Part shown: one piece after another, positions 1 to 7,362 of the stretch
Position numbering within the stretch: the first letter of the stretch is position 1
Layout: every line of letters begins with the position of its first letter
NCBI GenBank assembly: GCA_910592205.1
Contig: CAJVPJ010000796.1
Span: forward strand, 1-16,515
DNA from: Paraglomus occultum
Taxonomy: Eukaryota; Glomeromycota; Glomeromycetes; Paraglomerales; Paraglomeraceae
Length of the DNA: 16,515 bases
Reading direction: 5' to 3'
Position numbers and translations under genes: made by a program
The notes under the pieces: model-generated
Databases searched by the model: none
The model's input: only the letters and a program-made list of their open reading frames with translations
Told to the model about the DNA's origin: nothing

Positions 1-39
1 CATACTGATAATCATTACGTGATAATCAACGATCACGTG

Positions 40-78
40 GATTTCACCATCAGCCGATTTCACCATCAGCCGTGACAA
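40..78. repeat. 16-bp tandem duplication, part of a short dispersed repeat
   Basis: The 16-mer GATTTCACCATCAGCC occurs twice head to tail (40-55 and 56-71). It is followed by GTGACAAT. Nearly the same string, CAGCCGATTTCAGCATCAG then GCGTGACAAT, recurs in direct orientation at 1598-1628, where it forms one arm of a hairpin. The sequence is therefore probably a broken end of a small dispersed element. Confidence 0.6.
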
Positions 79-335
79 TTATTACTGATTATCATATCGT
101 AAATATAATTTATTCTCTATCGGTATAAATAATTATTGGTCTCCGCATATTTCATCCTCGCACCATGTACATTGATCAATACAGAATTATCAATATGGAA
201 TTACGTTTCATTTATTGTTGAGTGCCATTCAACTATAACACTCATAATTTTTTATTGACAAAAGCCTGCGCACTAGTATCACATCCCGTCCCAATTGTAC
301 TAGTTTTCGTAAAGTCATCGGCTCCCGAAGCAATT

Positions 336-463
336 TCACCGTTTCGAACGACATCTTTTCGCTTTGCTTTCATACGGTCTAGGGTAATGTTTGATACGGC
401 ATGGTTTTGCGTGTTGACTTCCTCTTTCTGTTACGCTCACCCTTCTTGGTTTATAATCCCACC
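336..463 (-). pseudogene. Out-of-frame C-terminal tail of the HMG-box gene
   Basis: Reading the minus strand one base over from position 461 gives WDYKPRR immediately after the YPG of the upstream frame. This matches how an HMG box of this type ends. It then gives a basic tail of about 35 residues, rich in Arg and Lys (KRCRSKR at the end), closing with TGA at 338-336. The whole span 336-853 is 518 nt, one base short of a multiple of three. That fits a single-base deletion in the GGTGGG run (460-464). No GT...AG pair of plausible intron size would join the frames here. With the base restored the gene would be 172 residues. Confidence 0.6.
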
Positions 464-853
464 TGGATATAAATCTTTATGAATTTGCGAGGCAAGTTTG
501 GCCAACAGATTAAAGTACTTTTTTAAGCCCTCATCTGAATGCCATATGCATGCAGCAAGTTTGCACATAACTTTACTATCGACTTTGGTATCACTGAGTA
601 TACACCGCCTTCTAGCATCAAAGTCTTTCTTGAAAATAATGAAACTGTTTTGAGGGCGTGGAGGTTGATCATCTCTACGGGAACGTGATTTGCTCAACCG
701 AGTACCTGGGTGTACTAGATCAATGGGAGGAAGCCAAGTTTTATACGGTGGCCGAGTAAGAAGCTGAAGATTTTCGTCAGAGTATTTCGCCGAGTTTACA
801 AAGTAATGTGATAGAGATAGATATTTAAAATTTACGTCACGCTCTTCGTACAT
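437..853 (-). CDS. HMG-box (MATA-HMG-type) DNA-binding protein, frame broken near the end of the box
   Basis: Encodes 138 residues from ATG at 853-851. Residues 31-60 form a linker (LLTRPPYKTWLPP, then a basic RLSKSRSRR stretch). The HMG box starts at about residue 64 with PPRPQNSFIIFKKDF, which is the start seen in fungal MATA-HMG mating-type-like factors. It continues through the core tryptophan W104 (ACIWHSDEG), KKYFNLLAKLA and the helix-3 motif HKDLYP at 125-130. The reading frame should continue G-W-D-Y-K-P after YP, as such boxes do. Here one base appears missing near 462-463, so this frame reads GGIINQEG and stops. The intact-looking remainder lies in the adjacent frame (see 336-463). 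The protein is expected to bind bent AT-rich DNA in the nucleus; its target genes are unknown. Single-base loss may be real (young pseudogene or truncated allele) or a sequencing error. The family call is from motif recognition and is fairly sure. Confidence 0.75.
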   Translation of the reverse strand: MYEERDVNFKYLSLSHYFVNSAKYSDENLQLLTRPPYKTWLPPIDLVHPGTRLSKSRSRRDDQPPRPQNSFIIFKKDFDARRRCILSDTKVDSKVMCKLAACIWHSDEGLKKYFNLLAKLASQIHKDLYPGGIINQEG

Positions 854-873
854 TGATAATTTTTTTTAGTCTA

Positions 874-880
874 TTATATA
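874..880 (-). promoter_or_regulatory. Candidate TATA box for the HMG-box gene
   Basis: TATATAA reads on the minus strand about 20 bp upstream of the ATG. In such A+T-rich DNA a match this short can be chance; position is the only support. Confidence 0.25.
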
Positions 881-1538
881 TAGAAACAGATGGTCAGGTT
901 TATGGGAGAAAGATGAATTACAAGTTTATGCGATGGGCGAGTAAGAAACGAAAATATAAAGATGAGATGTTTGTGGCTTTAACAGTGTGTAACTTTTATG
1001 TAATGCTTATCACATCTTAATCCGATTGCTTCATTGTGACAATACCTTTTCTGGTTACATAATCGGAACGCTATTCCGTCCAATTCAGTTCCCAAACGAG
1101 CAACTGTTTAAATGTTATTTATGGAAATATAGTTTTGAGTGCAGTATTAATTTGTTTTTGATTAAAGCATTTTTTTTATTTGTTCGATTCCACTGTCTTT
1201 ATCGTTCACAATTGTCAGATATGTATTCACTCGGAACCGAAATAAGGAAAACTCCCAATTTTGATAGTTGGTAGTAATTGAATAGGGCGACAAAAATTGG
1301 AACCTTTATTGGTCAGATTCGAATCAATGTCATGCAAATGTAACAGATCGCGCCATGCAACCGTGTAATTTTCGGCATCACTTGCGTATTTCACTTTCGT
1401 CTGCCACATCCCCATGTCGAAAAAACTTTGGGGTAAGTTAAAAATTATTATCGGTCAGTTACCGTAAATAGACACCAACTAATAAATTCATTTAGAGACA
1501 GCAGCCAGTAGCTACTTTGTTATTATTACGTAATTGTG
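881..1538. other. Intergenic stretch with no supported gene
   Basis: No gene could be recognised. A minus-strand open frame at 1227-1415 has a protein-like stretch (residues around DAENYTVAWRDLLHLHDID) but no family match and no clear exon borders, so it is not called. Confidence 0.5.
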
Positions 1539-1625
1539 TAGTGACGCTGATGGTAAATCTGGGACTTACTTGATCTGTGGCATTTGCTATGTGACCTTCA
1601 GCCGATTTCAGCATCAGGCGTGACA
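1539..1625. repeat. Short hairpin (MITE-like) element of about 87 bp
   Basis: The left arm GTGACGCTGATGGTAAATC (about 1541-1559) and the right arm CGATTTCAGCATCAGGCGTGACA (1603-1625) are imperfect inverted complements of each other. The right arm is also repeated in direct orientation near the window start (48-78). The structure resembles a small non-autonomous inverted-repeat element. No target-site duplication was found. Confidence 0.45.
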
Positions 1626-1629
1626 ATAC

Positions 1630-1945
1630 TTAATAAAACATTGTTGATTAATAATCTTTGTGCTGGGTGAGCATATGCCTGGTATGTATAAACTGCTAAA
1701 GTGTTATAGACGTCTGATGTCGAATGATTTGTAATCAAGCTTGATCTAAACTGCTCCGCTTTAGCCCCACCCTAAATAAAGTGATATTAATAATCAATAA
1801 ACAATGTTGTTTAATAATTATTGTGACGAGGCAAATGTATAAACTACTAAAATGTTATAGAATTTTCGATAGCAAATGTTTAAACTACTAAACATGTTAT
1901 AGAACTTCTAATGCCAAGGGATTTATGATCAAACCTGTTACTTTC
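1630..1945. repeat. Degenerate direct repeat, three copies around TATAAACT-CTAAA-TGTTATAGA
   Basis: Three related copies start near 1682, 1831 and 1872. Each has ATGT(A/T)TAAACT(A/G)CTAAA followed shortly by TGTTATAGA. The first two copies also share the preceding segment (AACATTGTTGATTAATAAT versus AACAATGTTGTTTAATAAT). The first and third share a GATTT(G/A)T(A)ATCAA trailer. No coding potential was seen. The string CTGCTCCGCTTTAGCC near 1750 recurs inverted near 7505. Confidence 0.5.
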
Positions 1946-2051
1946 TATGAAATACCATATGCAGTTAGTGTATATCATAATTTGTGTGGCATCAGGAAAT
2001 ATAAAAAGAGATACGAGACATAGCGAAACTCGTAAAAGCGGCTACGTAGAA

Positions 2052-2124
2052 TGGAAGCGAAGCGTAGCATAGAATAGCATAGCAAAGCAAAGCAAAACAT
2101 AGAATAGCATAGCATAGCAGTAGC
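2052..2124. repeat. AGCAT/AGCAAA microsatellite-like tract
   Basis: An irregular array of short purine-rich units, AGCAT(AGA)AT, AGCAT, AGCAAAGCAAAGC and AGCATAGCATAGC. The open frame reading it on the minus strand (CYSMFCFALLCYSM) is an artefact of the repeat. Confidence 0.7.
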
Positions 2125-2594
2125 TATTAGATTCTTAGAATATAAAATCGGGCCCGTACGGTACTGCATAATGCTAACCAAATAAAGTATATGGTTGACT
2201 TAATATGATTAATCTCGTGGTAGCAGTGATCAATTATTGAGCAAATTGTATTTGCGAAAAAGGCGCATGTACGGAAGCAAAAGTTTAATAGCGCTAATAA
2301 ATAATACATGCGAATGACGAATGGAAATGCATCATCGACAAATTACCAGGTTAACATCATCTAATAGCCCAATTATCAATCATTAGGAATTAGCTAAATT
2401 ATTCCATTCAATATAATTCTTAAATAGATTATCCTCTACATATAATGATCACTAATAGATCATCCACTTAGTATTAGCTGGAGTACGATTTCAATAGTGT
2501 TACAGACATATGGCCTTTCCGATCATTTACCGATCATTTCTCGATCATCAGTCATTGTTGTATATCAGATTGGAATTTATGTCCGTTCCGAACG

Positions 2595-3321
2595 GACAGA
2601 TGGAAATTTACGTCCATTTCGAACTGAGTTATGTCAGATTGGAATAATAAAGACAATAGGTAACGACATTATAAAGTACTTTATTGATACTTGCTTGTGC
2701 ATAAAACAACTGGATTTGTTATAAAATATGTTTATGTTAACAGCTTGTAAACTTTAGCATAAAGACTAATAATCTAGCACAAGTTATTACTTGCGTTATG
2801 CTTTATATTGTTTGTATACACTTAAATCTTACTTCGAATAACAATTGCTGCACAGTCGATTGCAACAGTTGACTAGTTTAAATTTCGTCTAATTCCAAAA
2901 CTTGCATTCACATATGCATTGATTATACGATTTTTCTCATGACAGTATACATACAATATTTGGATAAACGTTCTAAAGCGTTTAATGCTTTACGTATGTG
3001 AATGTGGTTTTGGGGAGTAAGTGTTATGCGTAATATTATTGTATCATAAAGTAAAATTTAAGTGTAGACAAACAATATGATATAAGGCGTAATACAAGTG
3101 TTAAAGCACAAGTGCATGCATGCGCTTACATAAATTATTAATTCTTATGCTAAAACATACAAACGTTAAATTACAAGTCCAGTTGTTTATATGCAAGTAA
3201 GGTTGATTACGTCATGTTAATAAAATAAATACTTTATAATGGTTGTTATTAAATTGTCTTACTAATCAAATCTGACGTATGTCCATTCTGAACAGACGTA
3301 AAATTTTTCCTTTGACAGATG
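2595..3321. mobile_element. Foldback/MITE-like element with long inverted arms and 8-bp flanking repeat
   Basis: The left arm, about 2603-2925, is an imperfect inverted complement of the right arm, about 2985-3313. Matching blocks include TTTACGTC at the ends, ATTATAAAGTA, ACAACTGGA(T/C)TTGT, TTAGCATAA, TTGT(T/C)TACACTTAAAT and CCAAAAC-CATTCACATA near the centre. The whole would fold into one hairpin of about 700 bp with a short loop near 2950. The 8-mer GACAGATG stands directly at both borders (2595-2602 and 3314-3321). It is in direct orientation, as a target-site duplication would be. Eight-base duplications are typical of hAT-type transposases. There is no internal ORF, so it would be non-autonomous. 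Related end fragments sit at 2562-2597 and 8231-8296. Confidence 0.6.
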
Positions 3322-3435
3322 CATATTTCGAACTAATACAAACATAATTACGCATCTTTACGTTTAGGCATTTACTTTACTGCACTTTTTTATTACTAGA
3401 TAACTCAGCGTCAGACCCGGATGAGCGCTTAAATT

Positions 3436-3454
3436 CAGATAAAAAATTTATCTG
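3436..3454. repeat. Perfect 8-bp hairpin
   Basis: CAGATAAA (3436-3443), a three-base AAA loop, then TTTATCTG (3447-3454). There is no gene nearby whose end it would mark. Confidence 0.4.
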
Positions 3455-3954
3455 TGCAAGTACCATTGCCATTTTGAGATTCGTGGTTGTTTCATCCGAT
3501 GCAACGTGTTCTATAAGACGCGACCATTGATCGAACCGACGTATTGTTGGTCATTAGCTTTCATTGTATAAGCCTTGAATTTTATTAATAAATGACAAAG
3601 TAAACATTTAATAGAATATTATTATGTATGCAACAGAAGAAAATTTTCCTATCGACACATCGATCGATTCAGGTAATAATTAAAATATAATTATATCGGC
3701 GAGACTACAAAGGCGATGCCGACTTCAGAATAAAGAGTATGATAATAATAATAAAAATTTAGTGTATTAAAAAAGAGTAGATTTGCAAAGCTAGTTCCAT
3801 AAATTTTTTCACATTGTTTTGGATCTATTTTAACGTCAGTACTGCCATGGATAGTTACAAACAAATAACGCAAGAGTTGATACGTGTGCCAACCAACTCA
3901 ATGTGCGCGATAACTTTGTGATTTCTACATGAAAAAAGTGTATTAGTATCGATA
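3455..3954. other. Intergenic stretch, possible minus-strand protein relic only
   Basis: No intact gene. Two overlapping minus-strand open frames (3691-3873 and 3855-4064) look mildly protein-like and would join by a frameshift near 3870 (VIAHIELVGTRINS then RYLFVTIHGSTDVKIDPK). No family is recognised, so this is recorded only as a possible relic. Confidence 0.25.
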
Positions 3955-3962
3955 GAAAATAG

Positions 3963-4145
3963 TGTATCAGAAACTGAATCCAAGATAAACTCTTCTAGCC
4001 CCGAAATAAATATCAAGTACATAATTTGCAAATAATTGTTAGAGGAATGTATTATATTATTCAAAAATACTATAATTTAATAGTATATAAGAAGAGTTAA
4101 GAACACTTTTTGATGTTATATTAGTTAAAATGCATTTTTAAAACA
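3963..4145. repeat. Repeat block A, copy 1
   Basis: Matches 8305-8470 in the same orientation with small gaps. It begins GCATCAGAAACT(A/G)AATCCAAGA(T/C)AAACTC-like in both and runs through ATTATATTATTCA(A/G)AAATACTAT(A/G)ATTTAAT, TATATAAGAAGAGTTAA and ATGCATTTTTAAAA. It lies just downstream of ML gene 1 and marks the left border of the duplicated segment. Confidence 0.7.
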
Positions 4146-4260
4146 CTTCTATTGAAGTCGATTAAAATTACGTAAAAAGTGTGTATATAAAGAAAAAAAA
4201 AGTTGAACAAAACAAAACAAACAACACGCACCAATAGAAGAGAACTAAATATGCGATAGC

Positions 4261-4707
4261 TCAGACTGTGGTTGTAGCGCACATAAATAGTTTGATATCG
4301 AGATTTAATATACCGACGTCAATGGTATAAGAATCAGGCAAATCTGTCGGATCAACCGTGTACTTGAACTCAAACTTAGTACCACTCTTGACTGGGCATG
4401 CGTTAGAGAGTTTACAAAAATCGTCGTGGAAAGTCTTGTAATATTTTGCCTCGTCGTTGAAAAAAAGGATGCCAGCGTTAGCCGAGAGAATATCAACTGG
4501 CGCAGTTCCGTTAATGGAAAAAGTAACGGGCGTGCCAGAAACAATAGGATCAGGTGATATCGATACGTCGAGAAGCGGTGGGAGAGGGCTGATAGTACCA
4601 CATACACCAAATTGGGTAGTTCGTTTACTTAATCCATACGGAATAGCATTAATTGCTGAAACTGTAGCAACTAACACAAAGAATAGGGAAAAAATTGGGT
4701 GCTTCAT
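4261..4707 (-). CDS. Secreted ML-domain (MD-2/NPC2-like) lipid-binding protein, copy 1
   Basis: 148 residues, one exon, ATG at 4707-4705, TGA at 4263-4261. A hydrophobic signal peptide covers about residues 1-21 (MKHPIFSLFFVLVATVSAINA), so the protein enters the secretory path. K28-R29 is a possible Kex2-type processing site before TTQFGVCG. The rest is a compact ML beta-sandwich: C36 early, VSISPDPIVSG at 48-58, CKLSNACPV at 98-106, DLPDSYTIDV at 122-131, and C143 near the end. Four cysteines would give two disulfides, the usual number in short fungal ML proteins. N66-G-T is a glycosylation sequon. ML proteins (NPC2, PG/PI transfer protein, MD-2) bind lipid in the cavity between the sheets. 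The ligand here is unknown. The length is normal for the family. Antisense open frames over the gene are shadows. Confidence 0.85.
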   Translation of the reverse strand: MKHPIFSLFFVLVATVSAINAIPYGLSKRTTQFGVCGTISPLPPLLDVSISPDPIVSGTPVTFSINGTAPVDILSANAGILFFNDEAKYYKTFHDDFCKLSNACPVKSGTKFEFKYTVDPTDLPDSYTIDVGILNLDIKLFMCATTTV

Positions 4708-4770
4708 AGTTGTAGTTGTTAATCAATTAATTGGTAAGTTTTTTGGTTGATGTAATCCAAAATGCAATCA

Positions 4771-4777
4771 TTTTATA
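4771..4777 (-). promoter_or_regulatory. Candidate TATA box of ML gene 1
   Basis: TATAAAA on the minus strand, about 64 bp upstream of the ATG. ML gene 2 has TATAAAG at nearly the same distance, about 76 bp (12765-12771). A shared GATTGCAT(T/G)TTGGAT-like string lies between the box and the gene in both copies, so conservation between duplicates supports the call modestly. Confidence 0.45.
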
Positions 4778-5427
4778 AAAAAAAATAACAATATATTCGT
4801 AACACTAAAAGTTTGAATAATCTGCATGTGATAATCTCGTGAACCCCGTTAGGTTAAACCCCCATAAACGCAACCCGAAAGGGTTATTTTTTCGGCGGAA
4901 TATCTGTGGAGTTCTTTAACCGTATAAGCGCTCCTAAATGTAACAACTCGCTCGGGTTTTAAGCCCGGAGCTTGTCAATCAATGCAACCACACGTTTTCT
5001 GCGATTGCAACGGATTTGCAATTCTGATCCAAGTGTCACTGTTGGGGCAAACAATCAACAGTAGGCATAAATCCGCGCATAGCATTGTTTGTCATAGATA
5101 TTTCTTCGTTTAGCTATTGAGTAAACAAATACAGTCGTTATTTCAACAATCAATGTAACTGCATTTAAGAAAAAAAACATTGGAAAAAAACATAATAATA
5201 GAATTGGAGTATGAATAATAAATAGTTACTCTAGCCGTAAATACGCAATAGTAATGTTTTGCTTGCTAATTTTCTTGTATAAATTAAGCGTTACTATTTT
5301 TTCAAACTGTTGGGGACAAATCGACGTTATATTTCTGAAATTGTAAACCGAGTGTACAATACCATCATCTTAATGAAGTAAAACAAGATTTATTATTCCA
5401 CAATCGATTTCATATTCGTCAACTTAC

Positions 5428-5676
5428 ACATGCCAAGTAAAATAAACGGTTTGCGTCGGGTTTCTATCAACGAATTCTTTTGTTCACAATCAAAATTTTA
5501 CTCATATTAATATTAAATTAATTTTATCAAGTGAACGGTTTTAACATGGCAAGCAAAATAAATAGCTTAGGTCGGGTTTTCCGATTTGACAAATTTGTTT
5601 GTTGAGCATATCAAAATCTGCCCATATTAATATTAAGCCAATTTTATCAAATACATTAACCAATGAACGGCTTTAT
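5428..5676. repeat. Tandem duplication of a ~116-130 bp unit
   Basis: Unit 1 (5428-5543) and unit 2 (5544-5676) each start ACATG(C/G)CAAG(T/C)AAAATAAA. Each contains GGTCGGGTTT or CGTCGGGTTT and CATATTAATATTAA(A/G), and ends with TGAACGG(T/C)TTTA. Copy 2 of the segment (13285-13310) keeps only the start and end of one unit fused together. This suggests deletion between short repeats there. No ORF is present. Confidence 0.7.
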
Positions 5677-5894
5677 TAAAGATACAAAGTAACCTCTTTT
5701 AGTTGGCAATTTAATCTTAGTGTACATCTTCAGATCATATGTGTTTAAGTTACGGGTAAATCTTTGAATAGAGCTTGTCAGGGAAATGATCGAAGATAAG
5801 ATTTAAGTATTTTTGACAACAAATCTTGCCAAAAACGGTTGCAGTATTTATATTACCATCTTAATAAAAATCATTAGCGGATTTAGCTATAGAA

Positions 5895-6077
5895 TACATT
5901 CTTGCCGATCAACTACTTGATTGGTCTATTATATTACTCATATGAAAGAACTTATGGAAGACTTCTTTCCACGGAGTGTTCTCCAATCTAACCAAATCTT
6001 TTTAAGTAAGGAAAAAGTTTTGCATGAGAATGACAACGCAGATCACCAAACCAAATCGCAACGAGGCAATACGATTA
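5895..6077 (+). pseudogene. Decayed exon-like block C, copy 1
   Basis: Aligns with 14349-14478. Two short reading-frame pieces are conserved between copies. YI(L/F)ADQLLD lies at about 5897-5923. HENDNADHQTKSQRGNTIIQ lies at about 6025-6084 and ends AGAAAA|GTAAGT, a consensus splice donor. In the second piece I see six base differences between copies: four silent (AAT/AAC twice, ACG/ACA, ATT/ATC) and two replacing (D/N, H/Y). That bias suggests the ancestor coded here. The full frame is interrupted in both copies. The ATG at 5942 opens a 50-codon frame through the second piece. No protein family is recognised. Confidence 0.4.
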
Positions 6078-6448
6078 TCCAGAAAAGTAAGTAACTGAGA
6101 AAAGATAGTAGAGAGACAGAAGCAAAGAAGCGCCCTTCAGGAAGTAAAGTCTCACATGTAAACACTGCTCTAGCGGGAGGAAAATGCAGACATTGTAGAG
6201 CGTTCTAGAAATTATGAATTTTACATGTATTAAATATCTACTTAGGTACTAATAATGTATTTGGCGCTATATTACAATAGCTTGATCTCGAAAATTTTTA
6301 TTACGCAATTCGTTAGAAGACGTTAAATCGCTTCCAGCAAATTTTCATTATACAGAAGTAAATGTTAATAGTAATACAGCATATACTTTATAATACTAAT
6401 TCTAAATTATTGTTAGATTACTGCTTTGATAATCCAATATTTGTTGCT

Positions 6449-6547
6449 CGTCATTCTGTTTTCCATCGTTATACGGATAATTTGGATACCATTGAATTCG
6501 GTTTTAACTTTATTGTCTCAGTAAACACCCGCCTAATACAATACTAA
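6449..6547 (+). pseudogene. Decayed C-terminal exon-like block, copy 1
   Basis: Encodes ARHSVFHRYTDNLDTIEFG and aligns with ARHSVFHNYTDDLDTAEFG at 14806-14884. Several differences are silent (CAT/CAC, ACG/ACA, TTG/CTG, TTC/TTT, GGT/GGA). An extra T after the EFG codons shifts copy 1 into a longer frame. Copy 2 reads on to LTLLSQ and a stop, probably the ancestral C-terminus. The family is unknown. Confidence 0.4.
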
Positions 6548-6561
6548 TACAGCGAGATACC

Positions 6562-6718
6562 TAAATAAGGGTAGCTATATTATATCAATAATAATCAATA
6601 TTGCAACTGAGTGCATTTTGAGGAAATTACTGTTGATCGCAGCCTGTTCCATCGCGCGTAGATTAGCACTTCACTTGTAAATGTTACTGTCTGTGTTACA
6701 GATAAATATGGAATTCCG
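6562..6718. repeat. Repeat block B, copy 1
   Basis: About 157 bp matching 8068-8225 in the same orientation, at roughly 90% identity by eye. In the region I compared closely every difference is a transition. One plus-strand frame reads CILRKLLLIAACSIARRLALHL then stop, against CILKRLLLIAACSI(V)RRLALYL in the other copy, with five silent and four mild changes. It may be another exon remnant. Confidence 0.7.
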
Positions 6719-7050
6719 TTCCGTATGACAATCACCAAGTAACAGTGTTGGGAATATAATTTGCGTCGTCGTTATGTAATCACTGTGCACATGGAATTCG
6801 TGGAAAGATTTTCAAGCATGTAATTTGTTCCAAATTTCCAAACGTAATTTACATATGTATGATAACCTTTCGAATTGCATTACCAGGATCGGCCTGTATG
6901 TAATGCAAAAATGTACCAGGTACAAAAAGTGACGAAAACTCACGTCAGATCTCATCGTGTATCGTTACAAAGATTGACAAAGTATACTATATATAGTACA
7001 TATCTGTCGCATGTAAAGTTTAAGGTCGGAGTTATCGTCACATTTGTAAT
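6719..7050. other. Intergenic stretch
   Basis: Nothing recognisable. A plus-strand open frame from 6875 lacks an ATG at its first codon and shows no domain. Confidence 0.4.
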
Positions 7051-7082
7051 TGACGTACACCGCAAAATGAATATTATTATAG

Positions 7083-7184
7083 ATCTACAAGGAGGGATAA
7101 TAGTTCAAGCCTTTCTTCTTATGGGGGAACGGATGAAATAGCCAAGAAATTATTCAAAAACTATGTTGCTTTGGCAAGAATGAA
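7083..7184 (+). other. Possible orphan exon
   Basis: Open frame from about 7054 to a TGA at 7324-7326. The part between a TATTATAG acceptor (ending 7082) and a GTATGT donor (7185-7190) reads like a real protein: STRRDNSSSLSSYGG then TDEIAKKLFKNYVALARM. The serine-rich start followed by a lysine-rich amphipathic run is unlike the random AT-coded frames around it. The size of 102 nt is plausible for a fungal exon. No partner exon or family was found, so it may be a stranded piece of a duplicated gene. Confidence 0.3.
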
Positions 7185-7280
7185 GTATGTAATAATAAAT
7201 AACAATAAAATGAAGAAGCTTTTTTCGAGCATGTCTAGAGCGGAGCAGATCTTCATTAATCGACTTGGTACTACATCCAA

Positions 7281-7361
7281 TAAAAAACTGCAGCCACTTT
7301 GGTTTTTCTTTCTGCCGATCGTTTGACGATCACTATATAGCGCCAGTGGCTGTATTTTTTT
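7281..7361. repeat. Nested 81-bp hairpin
   Basis: The outer arms CAGCCACT (7291-7298) and AGTGGCTG (7345-7352) are extended by A-rich and T-rich flanks (AAAAAACTG and TGTATTTTTTT). An inner perfect stem GATCGT-TTG-ACGATC lies at 7317-7331. This fits a tiny foldback element or a stable RNA hairpin followed by a T-run. Confidence 0.45.
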
Positions 7362-7362
7362 C

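Larger units (their letters stand above)
4157..5440. repeat. Segmental duplication, ML-gene block, copy 1
   Basis: Aligns along its length with about 12128-13300. It includes the 3' flank (ATTAAAATTACGTAAA, ACAAAACAAAACAA, ATGCGATAGCTCAGACTGTGG), the ML-domain gene and about 700 bp of upstream DNA. The upstream match is strong: around 5110-5170 I count about two differences in 60 bases. Copy 1 continues into two 116-bp-scale tandem units, whereas copy 2 has only a remnant of them. Confidence 0.8.

Noticed and set aside
222-482. 86-codon plus-strand open frame
   Set aside because: It lies antisense to the HMG-box gene and its out-of-frame tail, and has no ATG at its first codon; it is a shadow.
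1150-1195. GTTCGATTCC, like a tRNA B box
   Set aside because: No acceptor stem, D-arm or anticodon arm can be drawn around it.
1227-1415. 62-codon minus-strand frame with protein-like composition
   Set aside because: No domain, no second copy, no convincing exon borders; left as unsupported.
4457-4750. Plus-strand frame over ML gene 1, and the minus-strand frame at 4305-4610
   Set aside because: Both overlap the well-supported ML gene and show no domain.
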